A stretch of 53,733 nucleotides of DNA from the NCBI RefSeq assembly GCF_030518155.1, contig NZ_JAULRU010000172.1, forward strand, positions 1 through 53,733, read 5' to 3'. Shown in pieces: positions 16,945 through 29,084 of this stretch (its first letter is position 1; every line of letters begins with the position of its first letter). The notes below the pieces were generated by a model that was given only the letters and a program-made list of their open reading frames with translations, was not told the DNA's origin and did not search any database. This DNA is from Gilvimarinus gilvus (GTDB lineage: Bacteria > Pseudomonadota > Gammaproteobacteria > Pseudomonadales > Cellvibrionaceae). The position numbers and the translations under genes were made by a program.

Positions 16945-17703
16945 TTAAAACAGCCCTCGCGCTTTCAAAACCCCTTCCATTTTCAGGCGAATAAGCTCCT
17001 CTGGATACACGCCTGACTTGCAGTTTACAAAGTCACCTTCTCTGCCCCAGATAGATGGCGAATAGTTACGAGAAATGTATGACTCAGTGAATTGGGATAT
17101 CGACTCAACAACGGGAGGAGAAAATTTTATATCTGACATAACCACTGGCGTCCCTTGCCAATTGCTTGGCGTCGGATCACCACAATAGGCCCATTTCCCA
17201 TCACTTGTCGGATTAACTGGATAGAACTGATATTTTTCGTGAATCCAGCCATCCTCATTTTTCCTTACAAAAATAAGACTATACTTTCTTGCTAAAAATA
17301 CGGGCCACCCATAGTGGTCATACACTGAAAATGCAATCTTTTTATTATCGTAGTTTCCCCAAACTGGTTGCAGTACTTTATAGACAACATCAAAACGATC
17401 ATTGTAGATAATAGCGGACTCATTATTCTCGTTGTACGTCTCCTCAATTGAGATTGGCTCACCAATAAAGATAAAGTAGTCACTCTCATTGACCCGACTT
17501 TCCTCTGAAGACAAATTATTATTTTGTTGACGCTCCTCGTTTTCTTTACCTATAACGTAACGATCATAAGCAATTAAAGCAAATACGACCGCGGTTATGC
17601 TGACTGCCCCAAATACATAGAACAAGGCATTAGAAATACCGAATTTTCGCCATACCATAATGGATAATATTGTTAGAACCATTACAATAATTGCATATTC
17701 CAT
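16945..17703 (-). CDS. Membrane-anchored protein of unknown function
   Basis: A 252-residue protein with two N-terminal hydrophobic spans (about 3-18 and 25-46), followed by a hydrophilic domain rich in Asn, Glu and aromatic residues. A central tract FVRKNEDGWIHEKYQFYPVN and a CKSGVYPEEL segment near the end contain the few distinctive residues. Two cysteines in the domain (in AYCGDPTPSNW and VNCKSG) might pair. I recognise no family. The gene is AT-rich compared with the housekeeping blocks, which suggests later acquisition. Confidence 0.6.
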   Translation of the reverse strand: MEYAIIVMVLTILSIMVWRKFGISNALFYVFGAVSITAVVFALIAYDRYVIGKENEERQQNNNLSSEESRVNESDYFIFIGEPISIEETYNENNESAIIYNDRFDVVYKVLQPVWGNYDNKKIAFSVYDHYGWPVFLARKYSLIFVRKNEDGWIHEKYQFYPVNPTSDGKWAYCGDPTPSNWQGTPVVMSDIKFSPPVVESISQFTESYISRNYSPSIWGREGDFVNCKSGVYPEELIRLKMEGVLKARGLF

Positions 17704-17847
17704 TAGTTCCTTCTCCCTAATATTTCTATATTAACTATATTGTGAATCCAGCATTGAGGACGAACTAAGAGTGCGTACGCTGCCACACAAAAACCTACCA
17801 TTAGCGCAGCGAGCACTAGCGTAATAATATCGGCTCATGGGCCTATG

Positions 17848-18312
17848 TCATTTCTTTTCAAGAACAAAACCGTTAAACTTATTATGAGCTCGCCTACAGG
17901 ATAATTTGTACATAAAACCTATAAATTTCACAAAGACCTTCCAAAATCCAGACGGCGTACGATCGCTGACGAAATTGTAGTTATAGAATGTAAATAATTC
18001 ACGCTGCTCTAGAACTGTCTCTATGTACCCACCGCCAAAAGTTTCATTTAGCTTCTGATAAGGAATCACCCTAATTTTCAAATAATTCGGACTTTTATTT
18101 TCTTCAACAATTAAAATAGTTTTTACTTTTTCACAAATTACTACTATTCTTTCTCCTTTTCCGAACGGATTCTTCTTGTTATATTCAATTGACTTTATTG
18201 TTGCACGATTTTCCTCGAAGGACATTTTCTTGAAAATCTCTATATCCGTCATGCATGAAAAAACATGATCTATTGGCGCTTTAACCTTAGTCTTACCAGA
18301 ACATAAAATCAT
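17848..18312 (-). CDS. SRPBCC (START-like) family protein
   Basis: A 154-residue protein with the opening of a polyketide-cyclase/START-like fold: KTKVKAPIDHVFSCMTDIEIFKKM, in which a beta strand and the V-A-P-x-x-x-V-F turn are typical. A basic C-terminus (KLSCRRAHNKF) is also typical of family members. SRPBCC domains bind small hydrophobic ligands; the ligand here is unknown. It is AT-rich. It lies downstream of the PhyH dioxygenase gene on the same strand, 60 bases away. Confidence 0.55.
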   Translation of the reverse strand: MILCSGKTKVKAPIDHVFSCMTDIEIFKKMSFEENRATIKSIEYNKKNPFGKGERIVVICEKVKTILIVEENKSPNYLKIRVIPYQKLNETFGGGYIETVLEQRELFTFYNYNFVSDRTPSGFWKVFVKFIGFMYKLSCRRAHNKFNGFVLEKK

Positions 18313-18372
18313 ATAATTACTTTTAATATCGACGCTTTCATATGCAACTCACATGAAGGTCTTTGTTATTGA

Positions 18373-19122
18373 TTACTCCCTCGACAACACCATAAATACA
18401 TCGGAGTTTTCGAGTTTATCCATTATGTCGGAATCGGGCAGACAATTATTATCAACGAATTTCACGAGTTCGGGAACCGGATCGCAGAACAATATATCTA
18501 GCGACATGCGATTCATTCCGTATATTCCCCGATGAATCATATTTGCACTAAAGACCAGAAGATCACCGGCTTCTAATTTAACGGTTACTCCGGTTGAGAG
18601 ATCTTCATGATTTTCGCGGCCATTCAGCTGCAAGCGCACATCAAGTTCATTTTCTGTATCCCAACGCTTATGAGTCCCCGGGATTAACTCCACACCTGGC
18701 TCATCGACCATGGGAATGCGAAAGTGTACAACGTTTGGGCCAAGTAGGGCCTGCTGCTGCTCCTCAACAGACATATGGTACTGGGTATCTCGGTGCCAGT
18801 AGTTTTTTTGCTCTTTGTTCACAGGGTCAAAAAACAGCTGGGTATTCATAAAAGCTGGACAGCTACCCATGATTGAAGTAGCAACATTCACCAACTTATT
18901 TGAACCTAAGAACTTGAACAATACATCCCTTTCAATATTCGTCAGATGCTTGGGGGCTGTCAGATAGGCAGAGTTTACCGCCTTGTCGGCATAGAACTGC
19001 GCATTTTCCTGTTTCCACGATTGATGGAACTGGCTAGCCACTGCTCGTAGCTTCTGAAGCTCGCCCGCGCTTACGAAGTGCTTAAGAACAAGATAGCCGT
19101 TTTCTTCGTATTCTTTTTTCAT
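18373..19122 (-). CDS. Phytanoyl-CoA dioxygenase (PhyH) family protein
   Basis: A 249-residue Fe(II)/2-oxoglutarate dioxygenase. Iron ligands are His110 and Asp112 in YWHRDTQYH and His197 in ANMIHRGIYG; Arg205 is the likely 2-oxoglutarate contact. The N-terminus EENGYLVLKHFVSAGELQKL is typical of PhyH proteins. Bacterial members hydroxylate varied small molecules (ectoine, lipids, natural products), so the substrate cannot be named. An unrelated SRPBCC gene follows on the same strand. Confidence 0.85.
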   Translation of the reverse strand: MKKEYEENGYLVLKHFVSAGELQKLRAVASQFHQSWKQENAQFYADKAVNSAYLTAPKHLTNIERDVLFKFLGSNKLVNVATSIMGSCPAFMNTQLFFDPVNKEQKNYWHRDTQYHMSVEEQQQALLGPNVVHFRIPMVDEPGVELIPGTHKRWDTENELDVRLQLNGRENHEDLSTGVTVKLEAGDLLVFSANMIHRGIYGMNRMSLDILFCDPVPELVKFVDNNCLPDSDIMDKLENSDVFMVLSRE

Positions 19123-19194
19123 ATTCCTACCAATGTGCCTGTAGCTGCGAAAAAAGCAATAGAAGCGAGCGATGCTTCCGGCAAACTACCCTTG

Positions 19195-19485
19195 CTATAT
19201 GTTGATATAAATAATTTGGGATATGGAAGCAACGTAACCGAATAGTGCTATTAAGGATGGTATTTTCCTTTTATTAGCTTCTGGGCTTAAAAACATGTTT
19301 ATTCCCGTAAGAATAAACATGAATGTTGCAAAGAGTAATGCGATGCCAGTGACGCCCGCATAGACCAAAGCAAACAATGTAAATGCACAAACCCCAAAGG
19401 ATATCGCTTTTTGCGGTTCGCTAGAGTAAGTTTCAGTCCAATTTTTAGGCGGGATTAATTCTCCCTGTGTCCATTTACCTCTCAT
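19195..19485 (-). CDS. Small membrane protein of unknown function
   Basis: A 96-residue protein with a polar N-terminus (MRGKWTQGELIPPKNWTE) and three predicted membrane spans (about 28-45, 48-66 and 77-95). I recognise no family. The upstream sequence has no strong ribosome site, so the start is tentative. Confidence 0.5.
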   Translation of the reverse strand: MRGKWTQGELIPPKNWTETYSSEPQKAISFGVCAFTLFALVYAGVTGIALLFATFMFILTGINMFLSPEANKRKIPSLIALFGYVASISQIIYINI

Positions 19486-19929
19486 TACACATAATAACCT
19501 TTGAGCATGACTGTGCCATATTCGAAGATGCCCCTAGTTCAAGCATATATCGATTAAGAGCTACTCCAATAGTCCCTGTAATTTGTCGCGAGTTGGTTAT
19601 TTTTGACTGCTCCGTGCCTAGGGAAAGTTCGCCTGCAGCTGCTTAACCCACAATGTAAGGGTTTTAAGGCCGCGGGGCAAGAATGGCGTAACCATCTGAT
19701 AATTATAGAAAATAATGGATTAAACTGTTACCAGGGTGCAGCTCGAGAGCTTGCCGTTGAAAAGCGGGATGCGGAGGGCTGTGAACGGAGCGCGCTTTAC
19801 GCTTGATGGCACGCCAGAGCCATTGTGTACCTGATAATTGTCAAATACCTGCATCCAATAGGCTTTTTGCCCCGTAACCGAAGTGTTAATCAATCATTTA
19901 GCCAAAAAATGGCTATATAAGGAGGCATT
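19486..19929. other. Unassigned 444-bp spacer upstream of the redoxin gene
   Basis: A 67-codon plus-strand frame (19603-19806) crosses it but has no ribosome site and no recognisable motif, so I do not call it. At 19898-19914 tagcca-aaaaa-tggcta forms a 6-bp hairpin just before the Shine-Dalgarno of the next gene and may affect its translation. Confidence 0.4.
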
Positions 19930-20547
19930 ATGCGCCTAAAGGCACCGTGTAAAGCTGTCGACTTCCGCGGCAAGGATGTATTTGGCAAACCGTTCCGGCT
20001 CACTGACCACTTGGGAAAGCGGGTTATGCTCTCGTTTTTTCGCGACGCCGGCTGCCCGTTCTGTAACTACCGGGTGTACGAATTGAGCAATAATTACCAG
20101 CGCTGGAAAGATCACAACCTGGAAGTCGTGGTGGTATTCAGCGATACCGCCGAACAGGTTAGGCGCTTTGTGGCCCAACACCCCCGCCCCTTTACCATGA
20201 TGGCCGATCCCAAGCTCAAGCTATATAACCACTATGGTGTAGAGCACTCCGCCCTTGCACTGCTCAAGGCGCTAATGTTTAAGCTGCCGCGCATCATTAA
20301 AGGCATCGCCAAAGGTGGGCGACCCAGCAACAACCCCCATGTGCGCATTGTACCGGCCGACTTTCTGGTAAACGAAGAAGGCTACATTGAGCACATTTGG
20401 TACGGCCGTGATACCAGTGATCATATACCGCTCGATACGGTGAACGAATTTATCGATGAAGGTCGAGCCCGCGCCCCTAAAATACGACGTGCTCACAACA
20501 GCCCTTACGCAGCCAGCACCTTCGGTATGCCAGGCGCACCGACATAA
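19930..20547 (+). CDS. Peroxiredoxin-like (AhpC/TSA, redoxin) protein
   Basis: A 205-residue protein with a thioredoxin fold: DFRGKDVFGKPFRLTDHLGKR, then MLSFFRDAGCPFCNYRVYEL, where GCPFC supplies a CxxC pair in place of the TPxC of classical peroxiredoxins, and a VVVVFSDTAEQVRRF strand. It likely acts as a thiol reductase or peroxidase in the cytosol; no signal peptide is seen. AAGGAGG lies six bases before the ATG, an excellent ribosome site. The last 25 residues are basic and low in complexity. Confidence 0.75.
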   Translation: MRLKAPCKAVDFRGKDVFGKPFRLTDHLGKRVMLSFFRDAGCPFCNYRVYELSNNYQRWKDHNLEVVVVFSDTAEQVRRFVAQHPRPFTMMADPKLKLYNHYGVEHSALALLKALMFKLPRIIKGIAKGGRPSNNPHVRIVPADFLVNEEGYIEHIWYGRDTSDHIPLDTVNEFIDEGRARAPKIRRAHNSPYAASTFGMPGAPT

Positions 20548-20572
20548 GGTTTGCTCACGTTAAGCTTATACT

Positions 20573-20608
20573 CTGTATAGAATCAGGGTATAAGCTTGCC
20601 AGAGGCGC
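20573..20608. terminator. 10-bp inverted repeat after the redoxin gene
   Basis: aagcttatac (20573-20582) and gtataagctt (20599-20608) are perfect complements with a 16-base spacer, 25 bases after the redoxin stop. No T-run follows, so it may be a stability element or an operator rather than a terminator. Confidence 0.45.
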
Positions 20609-20692
20609 GGTAACGAGCAGGGTTCGGCAAAGCCCGGAAGGGCTGCATACTAGCAGCTGTTGAAAAACCCCATGCATGCTCAGCGTAGCCCG

Positions 20693-20914
20693 CTAGGAAA
20701 CAAAGGTCGAAACATACAGTTGCTCGACCTTGTCGCGTGCCCAGGGGGTTTTGCGCAAAAACTTGAGGGATGACTTTATAGACGGGTCACTTTTAAAACA
20801 GTTAATGTTGATTCTCGCGGCCAGTCCGTCCCAGTCATAGTGCTCAACTAACTGGGTCAACACGGCCTCCAGGGTAATACCATGAAGCGGGTTATTGGGC
20901 TGTTCTTTACTCAT
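20693..20914 (-). CDS. VF530-family (DUF2132) small DNA-binding protein
   Basis: A 73-residue protein with the family pattern [33 protein letters not shown] ... [12 protein letters not shown]. Family members are small helical proteins reported to bind DNA; the physiological role is unknown. The C-terminus follows the usual KVEQLYV. It lies 17 bases after the DUF3010 gene on the same strand, so the two are probably cotranscribed. Confidence 0.8.
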   Translation of the reverse strand: MSKEQPNNPLHGITLEAVLTQLVEHYDWDGLAARININCFKSDPSIKSSLKFLRKTPWARDKVEQLYVSTFVS

Positions 20915-20931
20915 AATGCTTCTCGTGTGGG

Positions 20932-21360
20932 CTACTGTGGCGACATATGCGCCGCATAGGCAACCGTAAAAGCCTGCTCCTGGAATACTTTAAGCCCGGT
21001 ATCAGCAAACGGAATTGGCAAAGGGTTCTCCGCTAAAGACTGCTTGATGGCCGCAGGCGACATGACATCAACACCGATTTCATCAATTAACTGGATCGCC
21101 GCTTCCATCTTAAAACTCACCGCACCGCCGGCAAATTTACCCTTGGTCATACGCTCGCGAATCACAACGTTAGTCACCTTGTAATCCTGCATTAACTTGG
21201 TAAAGGCCGCCTGAAACTTCTGCAAGTCTTCCCGGCTGTGCTCTTTGGGCAAACTAATCTTGCGAACCCGACACTCGGGCAAAGTAAACTGCCCGGCAAT
21301 CAGCTCAAGCAAACACACCACGGCATCATTGCCCGTTAACTCAACACCACAAATTCTCAT
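20932..21360 (-). CDS. DUF3010 family protein
   Basis: A 142-residue soluble protein opening [20 protein letters not shown] and carrying [27 protein letters not shown], both as I recall from DUF3010. The alternating acidic/hydrophobic strands at the N-terminus look like an RNase H-type fold, but I cannot name a catalytic set with confidence. It is the first gene of a probable pair with VF530. Confidence 0.75.
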   Translation of the reverse strand: MRICGVELTGNDAVVCLLELIAGQFTLPECRVRKISLPKEHSREDLQKFQAAFTKLMQDYKVTNVVIRERMTKGKFAGGAVSFKMEAAIQLIDEIGVDVMSPAAIKQSLAENPLPIPFADTGLKVFQEQAFTVAYAAHMSPQ

Positions 21361-21519
21361 TACTGCACCTTTATTAATCGGGGTTGTTTACACGTAAAAA
21401 ATCCATACATTTTATTAAACAACGACTGATGACCAATGCCGATTCAAAAACGGCGTTGTGCAGCGTTGAACTTAACCTTATGTATCGACGGCTCAGAACG
21501 GACTGGACTCTACATTATA

Positions 21520-21903
21520 CTAAGATGCTAGCTCAAATGGCTCAACCTTAGTGCCCTGATGGAAAATCATCTTCCAACCATCATCAAGCTTTTGCCAGAA
21601 GCTACTACGCAAGGAGTATGTACCTTTCTCTGAATCGCAGTCTTTAACAAAAGCCCGAAACACCAGTTGGCAAATATCCTTACTATGCTGAGTAAACTCA
21701 AAATCTTGAGCGACCGCACTCCAGGATTGCTCAGCTGGCAAGCGCTCCAATAAGTCATCCAAACTGAAATGGGCACCAGAAGCACCTATTTCTTTAAATT
21801 CTGGAGCTATACGTTTACGCAATTCAACTTCAGAGCGCCGCACCTCAAAGGTAAGCAAAGACTTTTCTAGTTCAATGATCGTTGCTTCAATATTCACATA
21901 CAC
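21520..21903 (-). CDS. NTF2-like / DUF4440 family protein
   Basis: A 127-residue alpha+beta protein starting with an amphipathic helix (IIELEKSLLTFEVRRS), then APEFKEIGASGAHFSLDDLLERL, and ending SSFWQKLDDGWKMIFHQGTKVE. This is the layout of the SnoaL/DUF4440 group, cone-shaped proteins that bind or isomerise small molecules. No catalytic residues can be assigned. Confidence 0.7.
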   Translation of the reverse strand: MYVNIEATIIELEKSLLTFEVRRSEVELRKRIAPEFKEIGASGAHFSLDDLLERLPAEQSWSAVAQDFEFTQHSKDICQLVFRAFVKDCDSEKGTYSLRSSFWQKLDDGWKMIFHQGTKVEPFELAS

Positions 21904-22032
21904 CTCAATACATACAGCAGTTTAACCTGCATGGACTGTTCATTTTCTAATATTAATTTGAACCAAAACCCAAAAGAAGCGAAGCATAAGCCTCCCAACC
22001 CAAAAAGTGTGGCGGAATAGCCCAGCCTTTCA

Positions 22033-22419
22033 TTATTTCTTGTTTTCACGACCGCGAAAGTTCAAATATATATATGCGAGAAGAAAAAAGCCAAGCAACA
22101 TCAAAACCCCAACTTTAGTGTTCTCATCAGTAGTCAAGGAACTTGAATATTTGATGTACCCAGAAAACGCAAAAACAACAAGCATTAGAGGAATCGATAG
22201 AAACAACACCACTCCATACCAAGGTATTCTTGCGGTATACTCCTCCCTAATCTCTTTTTTTGTTTTTAGAATAAATCCAGACAGCACAAACACTACAACC
22301 AGCGGATACCTAGCCAAACTCGGGTATAAATATACACCCAACAAAACCATAGCGTTTATAAAGAACCAAACATGTAGACGCCAATTCACCAACGAACCTC
22401 TCTTACTAGTAGTAACCAT
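22033..22419 (-). CDS. Membrane protein of unknown function
   Basis: A 128-residue protein with about four membrane spans (23-34, 41-54, 68-89 and 104-120) and a basic end (NFRGRENKK). The start was placed at the ATG at 22419; a TTG 15 bases further upstream is possible. I recognise no family. The gene is AT-rich and stands alone. Confidence 0.5.
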   Translation of the reverse strand: MVTTSKRGSLVNWRLHVWFFINAMVLLGVYLYPSLARYPLVVVFVLSGFILKTKKEIREEYTARIPWYGVVLFLSIPLMLVVFAFSGYIKYSSSLTTDENTKVGVLMLLGFFLLAYIYLNFRGRENKK

Positions 22420-22486
22420 AGCGTGCAGCACCAACTATTAGGTCACACGGAGCCATTTGCCTCACCCAACCGCCTCTTTTTCACTA

Positions 22487-22969
22487 TCAGTCTTTTATAT
22501 CTTCTTCGCGATTCTTTTCTCTGTAGTGGATAATTGATTTACCAGGGGCTGGTTCACCAGAAGCCGCCGGTTCAATTTCCACTATAGCGGGCTCTTTTTC
22601 TGATAAAACATCAATGACATCATCTTCTGTTACGATTTGAAAATGCTGCATATTGGGGTAATAGTCGTCCAATAACGGCTCTTTCTCTCCTATCATTTTA
22701 TGCCATACTGAATCAGGGTACTTTAAAGTAAAGCCTAAATCATTTTCAATGATATTTAACTTATGCCATAGCTCAAATCTAAACTCCTCTAAAATATTCT
22801 GATAGATAGGAGCTTTTTCAAATATTATACTCCAGCGTTTTCTTGCTGGACTCCTTAGGTCTTCAACAGTTATTGTTAGTTGACCGTCATCAACTAATGT
22901 AACCATCTGGAGACTTCTGATGTCAGACAGCTGAGTACTCCAGCGAACAGCATTCCATTTTTCGTACAA
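22487..22969 (-). CDS. Soluble acidic protein of unknown function
   Basis: A 160-residue protein. The first 80 residues look folded, with tryptophans and mixed strands (WNAVRWSTQLSDIRSLQMV, TVEDLRSPARKRWSIIFE). The last 40 are proline- and glutamate-rich and end in a charged tail. The shape recalls small immunity or regulatory proteins, but I have no family to offer. It is the last gene before the enolase spacer. Confidence 0.5.
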   Translation of the reverse strand: MYEKWNAVRWSTQLSDIRSLQMVTLVDDGQLTITVEDLRSPARKRWSIIFEKAPIYQNILEEFRFELWHKLNIIENDLGFTLKYPDSVWHKMIGEKEPLLDDYYPNMQHFQIVTEDDVIDVLSEKEPAIVEIEPAASGEPAPGKSIIHYREKNREEDIKD

Positions 22970-23216
22970 TTATTTTCTCCCAACGATTCTCAACAAAGAA
23001 TGAAGAAGTGGTCATTTGGTAACGACTTCCTGTCTGATAAATATGCGACTCCGTCAGAATAATAGCGCAAAATCGAGCTTTTATCGACCAATGGAAATAA
23101 CGCTTAATGTCGGAAGTCTGACGAAAAATCTATTCTTCACTACGAAGCCCCCTCCCCCATCTCATCCAGCCTAATGTAAAGCGATTTTGTGGGTTAATCG
23201 CGCATGGAGAAGGTGA

Positions 23217-23345
23217 ATGTTGCGGAGCAACAGAGAGGCCAGCCTGGGCTGCGCGCAGGAGCGACGGGTTACTTTTCGCCGTGCCACGAAAAGTAACTCG
23301 CCATGCCCGGCGACACGGGCATATAAACCAAAGCCCTCCTTCGCG
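23217..23345. repeat. Tandem-hairpin intergenic repeat (REP/BIME-like)
   Basis: Two strong hairpins lie in tandem. The first is gttacttttcg (23268-23278) against cgaaaagtaac (23287-23297), extended to 14 pairs with one G-T. The second is atgcccg against cgggcat (23303-23322). The surrounding GC-rich text yields low-complexity frames on both strands that look like proteins but are not convincing. Such sequence is commonly dispersed through genomes as a repeat, so more copies elsewhere in this genome are expected. Confidence 0.55.
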
Positions 23346-23370
23346 GCACCCAACCCAAAACATCAAAAGC

Positions 23371-23405
23371 AAAAAAACCCCGCCCTGAAAAATCAGAAAC
23401 GGGGC
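23371..23405 (-). terminator. Rho-independent terminator of eno
   Basis: Read on the minus strand, a ccccg/cgggg stem with an inner ctga/tcag pair is followed by seven T. It lies 50 bases after the eno stop. Confidence 0.75.
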
Positions 23406-23454
23406 TCTCTCAGTAGGCATACGCCAAAAACGTTTACCTATAATTTAAAACGAC

Positions 23455-24804
<1,350 letters not shown>

Positions 24805-24811
24805 CTAAAAA

Positions 24812-25672
<861 letters not shown>

Positions 25673-25674
25673 TT

Positions 25675-25709
25675 AAAATAAAACCCGGCCACGCGCGAAG
25701 CGTGCCGGG
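25675..25709 (-). terminator. Terminator or attenuator between pyrG and kdsA
   Basis: On the minus strand cccggcacgc-ttcgc-gcgtggccggg (one bulged base) is followed by ttttatttt, ten bases after the pyrG stop and twelve before the kdsA start. It should stop or reduce read-through from pyrG into kdsA and eno, so these genes need either partial read-through or their own promoter. Confidence 0.85.
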
Positions 25710-25718
25710 TGAAAGTCA

Positions 25719-27365
<1,647 letters not shown>

Positions 27366-27554
27366 TTAGAGAAATCGTAGGGAGAGCGGCGGCCGTAGCC
27401 AACACACTCAAAGCACATCCGTTGCATTAGGCGCCTCAAAGGAAGGCAGCTCACAGGCAAAATTGAAGGTGCTGTTAGGACCTGCGTTATAGGTCCGTAG
27501 ATGGGGCGCCAGAATACCAGAAAGCCGGCCAAGGCTCAATCACAAATGCGCGTA

Positions 27555-28955
27555 TTAGCCACTCGCCGCACCGCTTTGGGGGAATTGCCACTGTAATATT
27601 ACAGCCTCGTCACCCGGGTTAGCGGCAAAGGCTTCGCACACCCATAAGTTCGCCACCGCCGCCAATTCGTTGTCGATATAGACCAACGGCAACCTTGCCC
27701 GCAGCCAAGGTGGTAACTGGTACTCCTGCAGCAGCCTTTTTAAGGTTTGCGAGTGTCGCCGACCGGCGGGCTGACAACGCTCGGAACCGCTGCGCCAATT
27801 AACCATAACCGCTCGCTCCAGGTGTTGACGTGCAAGTGCCCGCCCCCAACCTACAGAACTCGACACTTCGAGCGGCTCACCAACCGTATAATTCTGCCAG
27901 CAGAGCCAGTCGTCACCCGGCAGCGCCAGTGAACCGGCGGGCTCAGACCATTGCAGGCTCAACTCACCGGGCCCAGGCGCCCAGTGCACGGCCAAACTCA
28001 AACCGTACAAACGCCCCTGAAACTGACGCAACAATGTGCGCTTGCCCTGCACCTGAGATTCGGGGCTATTTCCTACTATTAATTGCGTTTCAATATCGGC
28101 CAACAACTGATAACCGGCGGTTTCGGCGAATCTCTGTTGTAACCAATAGCGCAGTAAGTTGCGCTGCCTGGCGACACTCAACTGACTAAGCGCGACTAAA
28201 TCCAGAGAGAAACCCATCGGCTCCGCGCGCTCGGCCATAGTGGCTAAATCTAGCTCGGCGAGTTCTTGCAATAATGCATCGGCCTCGCTGCAGTGACGCG
28301 CCGCCCGCGCCACATTGTCATCGGCCTCGGGCCAACGAGTGCGCAACTTCGGCAATATATCGCGCCGCAAGAAGTTGCGGTCAAAGGCGGTGTCGGTGTT
28401 GGATTCATCCTCTACCCAGGCAAGCTTTTGCGCGCGGGCATAGGCTTCAAGATCCGGGCGCCCTGCCGCCAGGAGCGGCCGAACAATAGAACCACCCGCA
28501 AAAGAGCGCTGCGCGCGAATGCCGCCTAAACCGGTAACACCAGCCCCGCGCAACAAGCGGAACAGCACCGTTTCGGCTTGATCTTGGCGGTGGTGCGCAA
28601 GCAGTAAGATGTCACCCTCGCTCATAACTCCTTGAAAAACCTTAAGTCTCGCCTTACGGGCGCGCTCTTCAATAGCGCCCTCGCCTGCGATATTGACCCG
28701 CTCCACAAGCAACTCAACCCCAAGCTCCCGGCACACGGACTCGCAATGGCGCTGCCATTCATCGGCATTCACCGAAAGGCCATGATTAATGTGCACAGCA
28801 ACAATGGGCACTGAGCCGGCCACCTCTGTTAAGGCGTGCAGCAACACCGTGGAATCCAGCCCGCCACTAAGGCCCACCAGCCAGCGGCCGGCGCTGTTCG
28901 CGGGCAAAGCCTCAATAAGTAGTTGCTGAATGTGATTCACGGTTTGTTGGGTCAT
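27555..28955 (-). CDS. tilS: tRNA(Ile)-lysidine synthetase
   Basis: A 466-residue N-type ATP pyrophosphatase with the P-loop VGLSGGLDSTVLLH, a VAVHINHGLS strand, the LLLAHHRQDQAETVLFRLLRG block and a C-terminal TilS_C domain (WRSGSERCQPAGR, then WLRARLPLVYIDNELAAV). It puts lysidine on C34 of tRNA-Ile2 so that AUA is read. The start at 28955 (MTQQTVNH) was chosen over 28991 because the extra 12 residues are not family-like. The S9 peptidase gene is divergent across 130 bases. Confidence 0.93.
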   Translation of the reverse strand: MTQQTVNHIQQLLIEALPANSAGRWLVGLSGGLDSTVLLHALTEVAGSVPIVAVHINHGLSVNADEWQRHCESVCRELGVELLVERVNIAGEGAIEERARKARLKVFQGVMSEGDILLLAHHRQDQAETVLFRLLRGAGVTGLGGIRAQRSFAGGSIVRPLLAAGRPDLEAYARAQKLAWVEDESNTDTAFDRNFLRRDILPKLRTRWPEADDNVARAARHCSEADALLQELAELDLATMAERAEPMGFSLDLVALSQLSVARQRNLLRYWLQQRFAETAGYQLLADIETQLIVGNSPESQVQGKRTLLRQFQGRLYGLSLAVHWAPGPGELSLQWSEPAGSLALPGDDWLCWQNYTVGEPLEVSSSVGWGRALARQHLERAVMVNWRSGSERCQPAGRRHSQTLKRLLQEYQLPPWLRARLPLVYIDNELAAVANLWVCEAFAANPGDEAVILQWQFPQSGAASG

Positions 28956-29084
28956 GCTTGCATTAAACCCCAGCGACAATTGGCCCGGCAAGGGGAGCTA
29001 AGTAAAACATCGGCCCCGCTCTTGCGCCAAGGCCAGACAATGGGTAGTGTTTGGGGCCTTTACGTAACTACGCATTTGGGATTT

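Noticed and set aside
22007-22441. 144-residue plus-strand ORF
   Set aside because: It is antisense to the four-span membrane protein at 22033-22419, whose hydrophobic pattern is the more coherent one.
23130-23420. ORFs on both strands in the eno spacer
   Set aside because: Their sequence follows from the hairpin repeat and terminator; codon use and composition are not protein-like.
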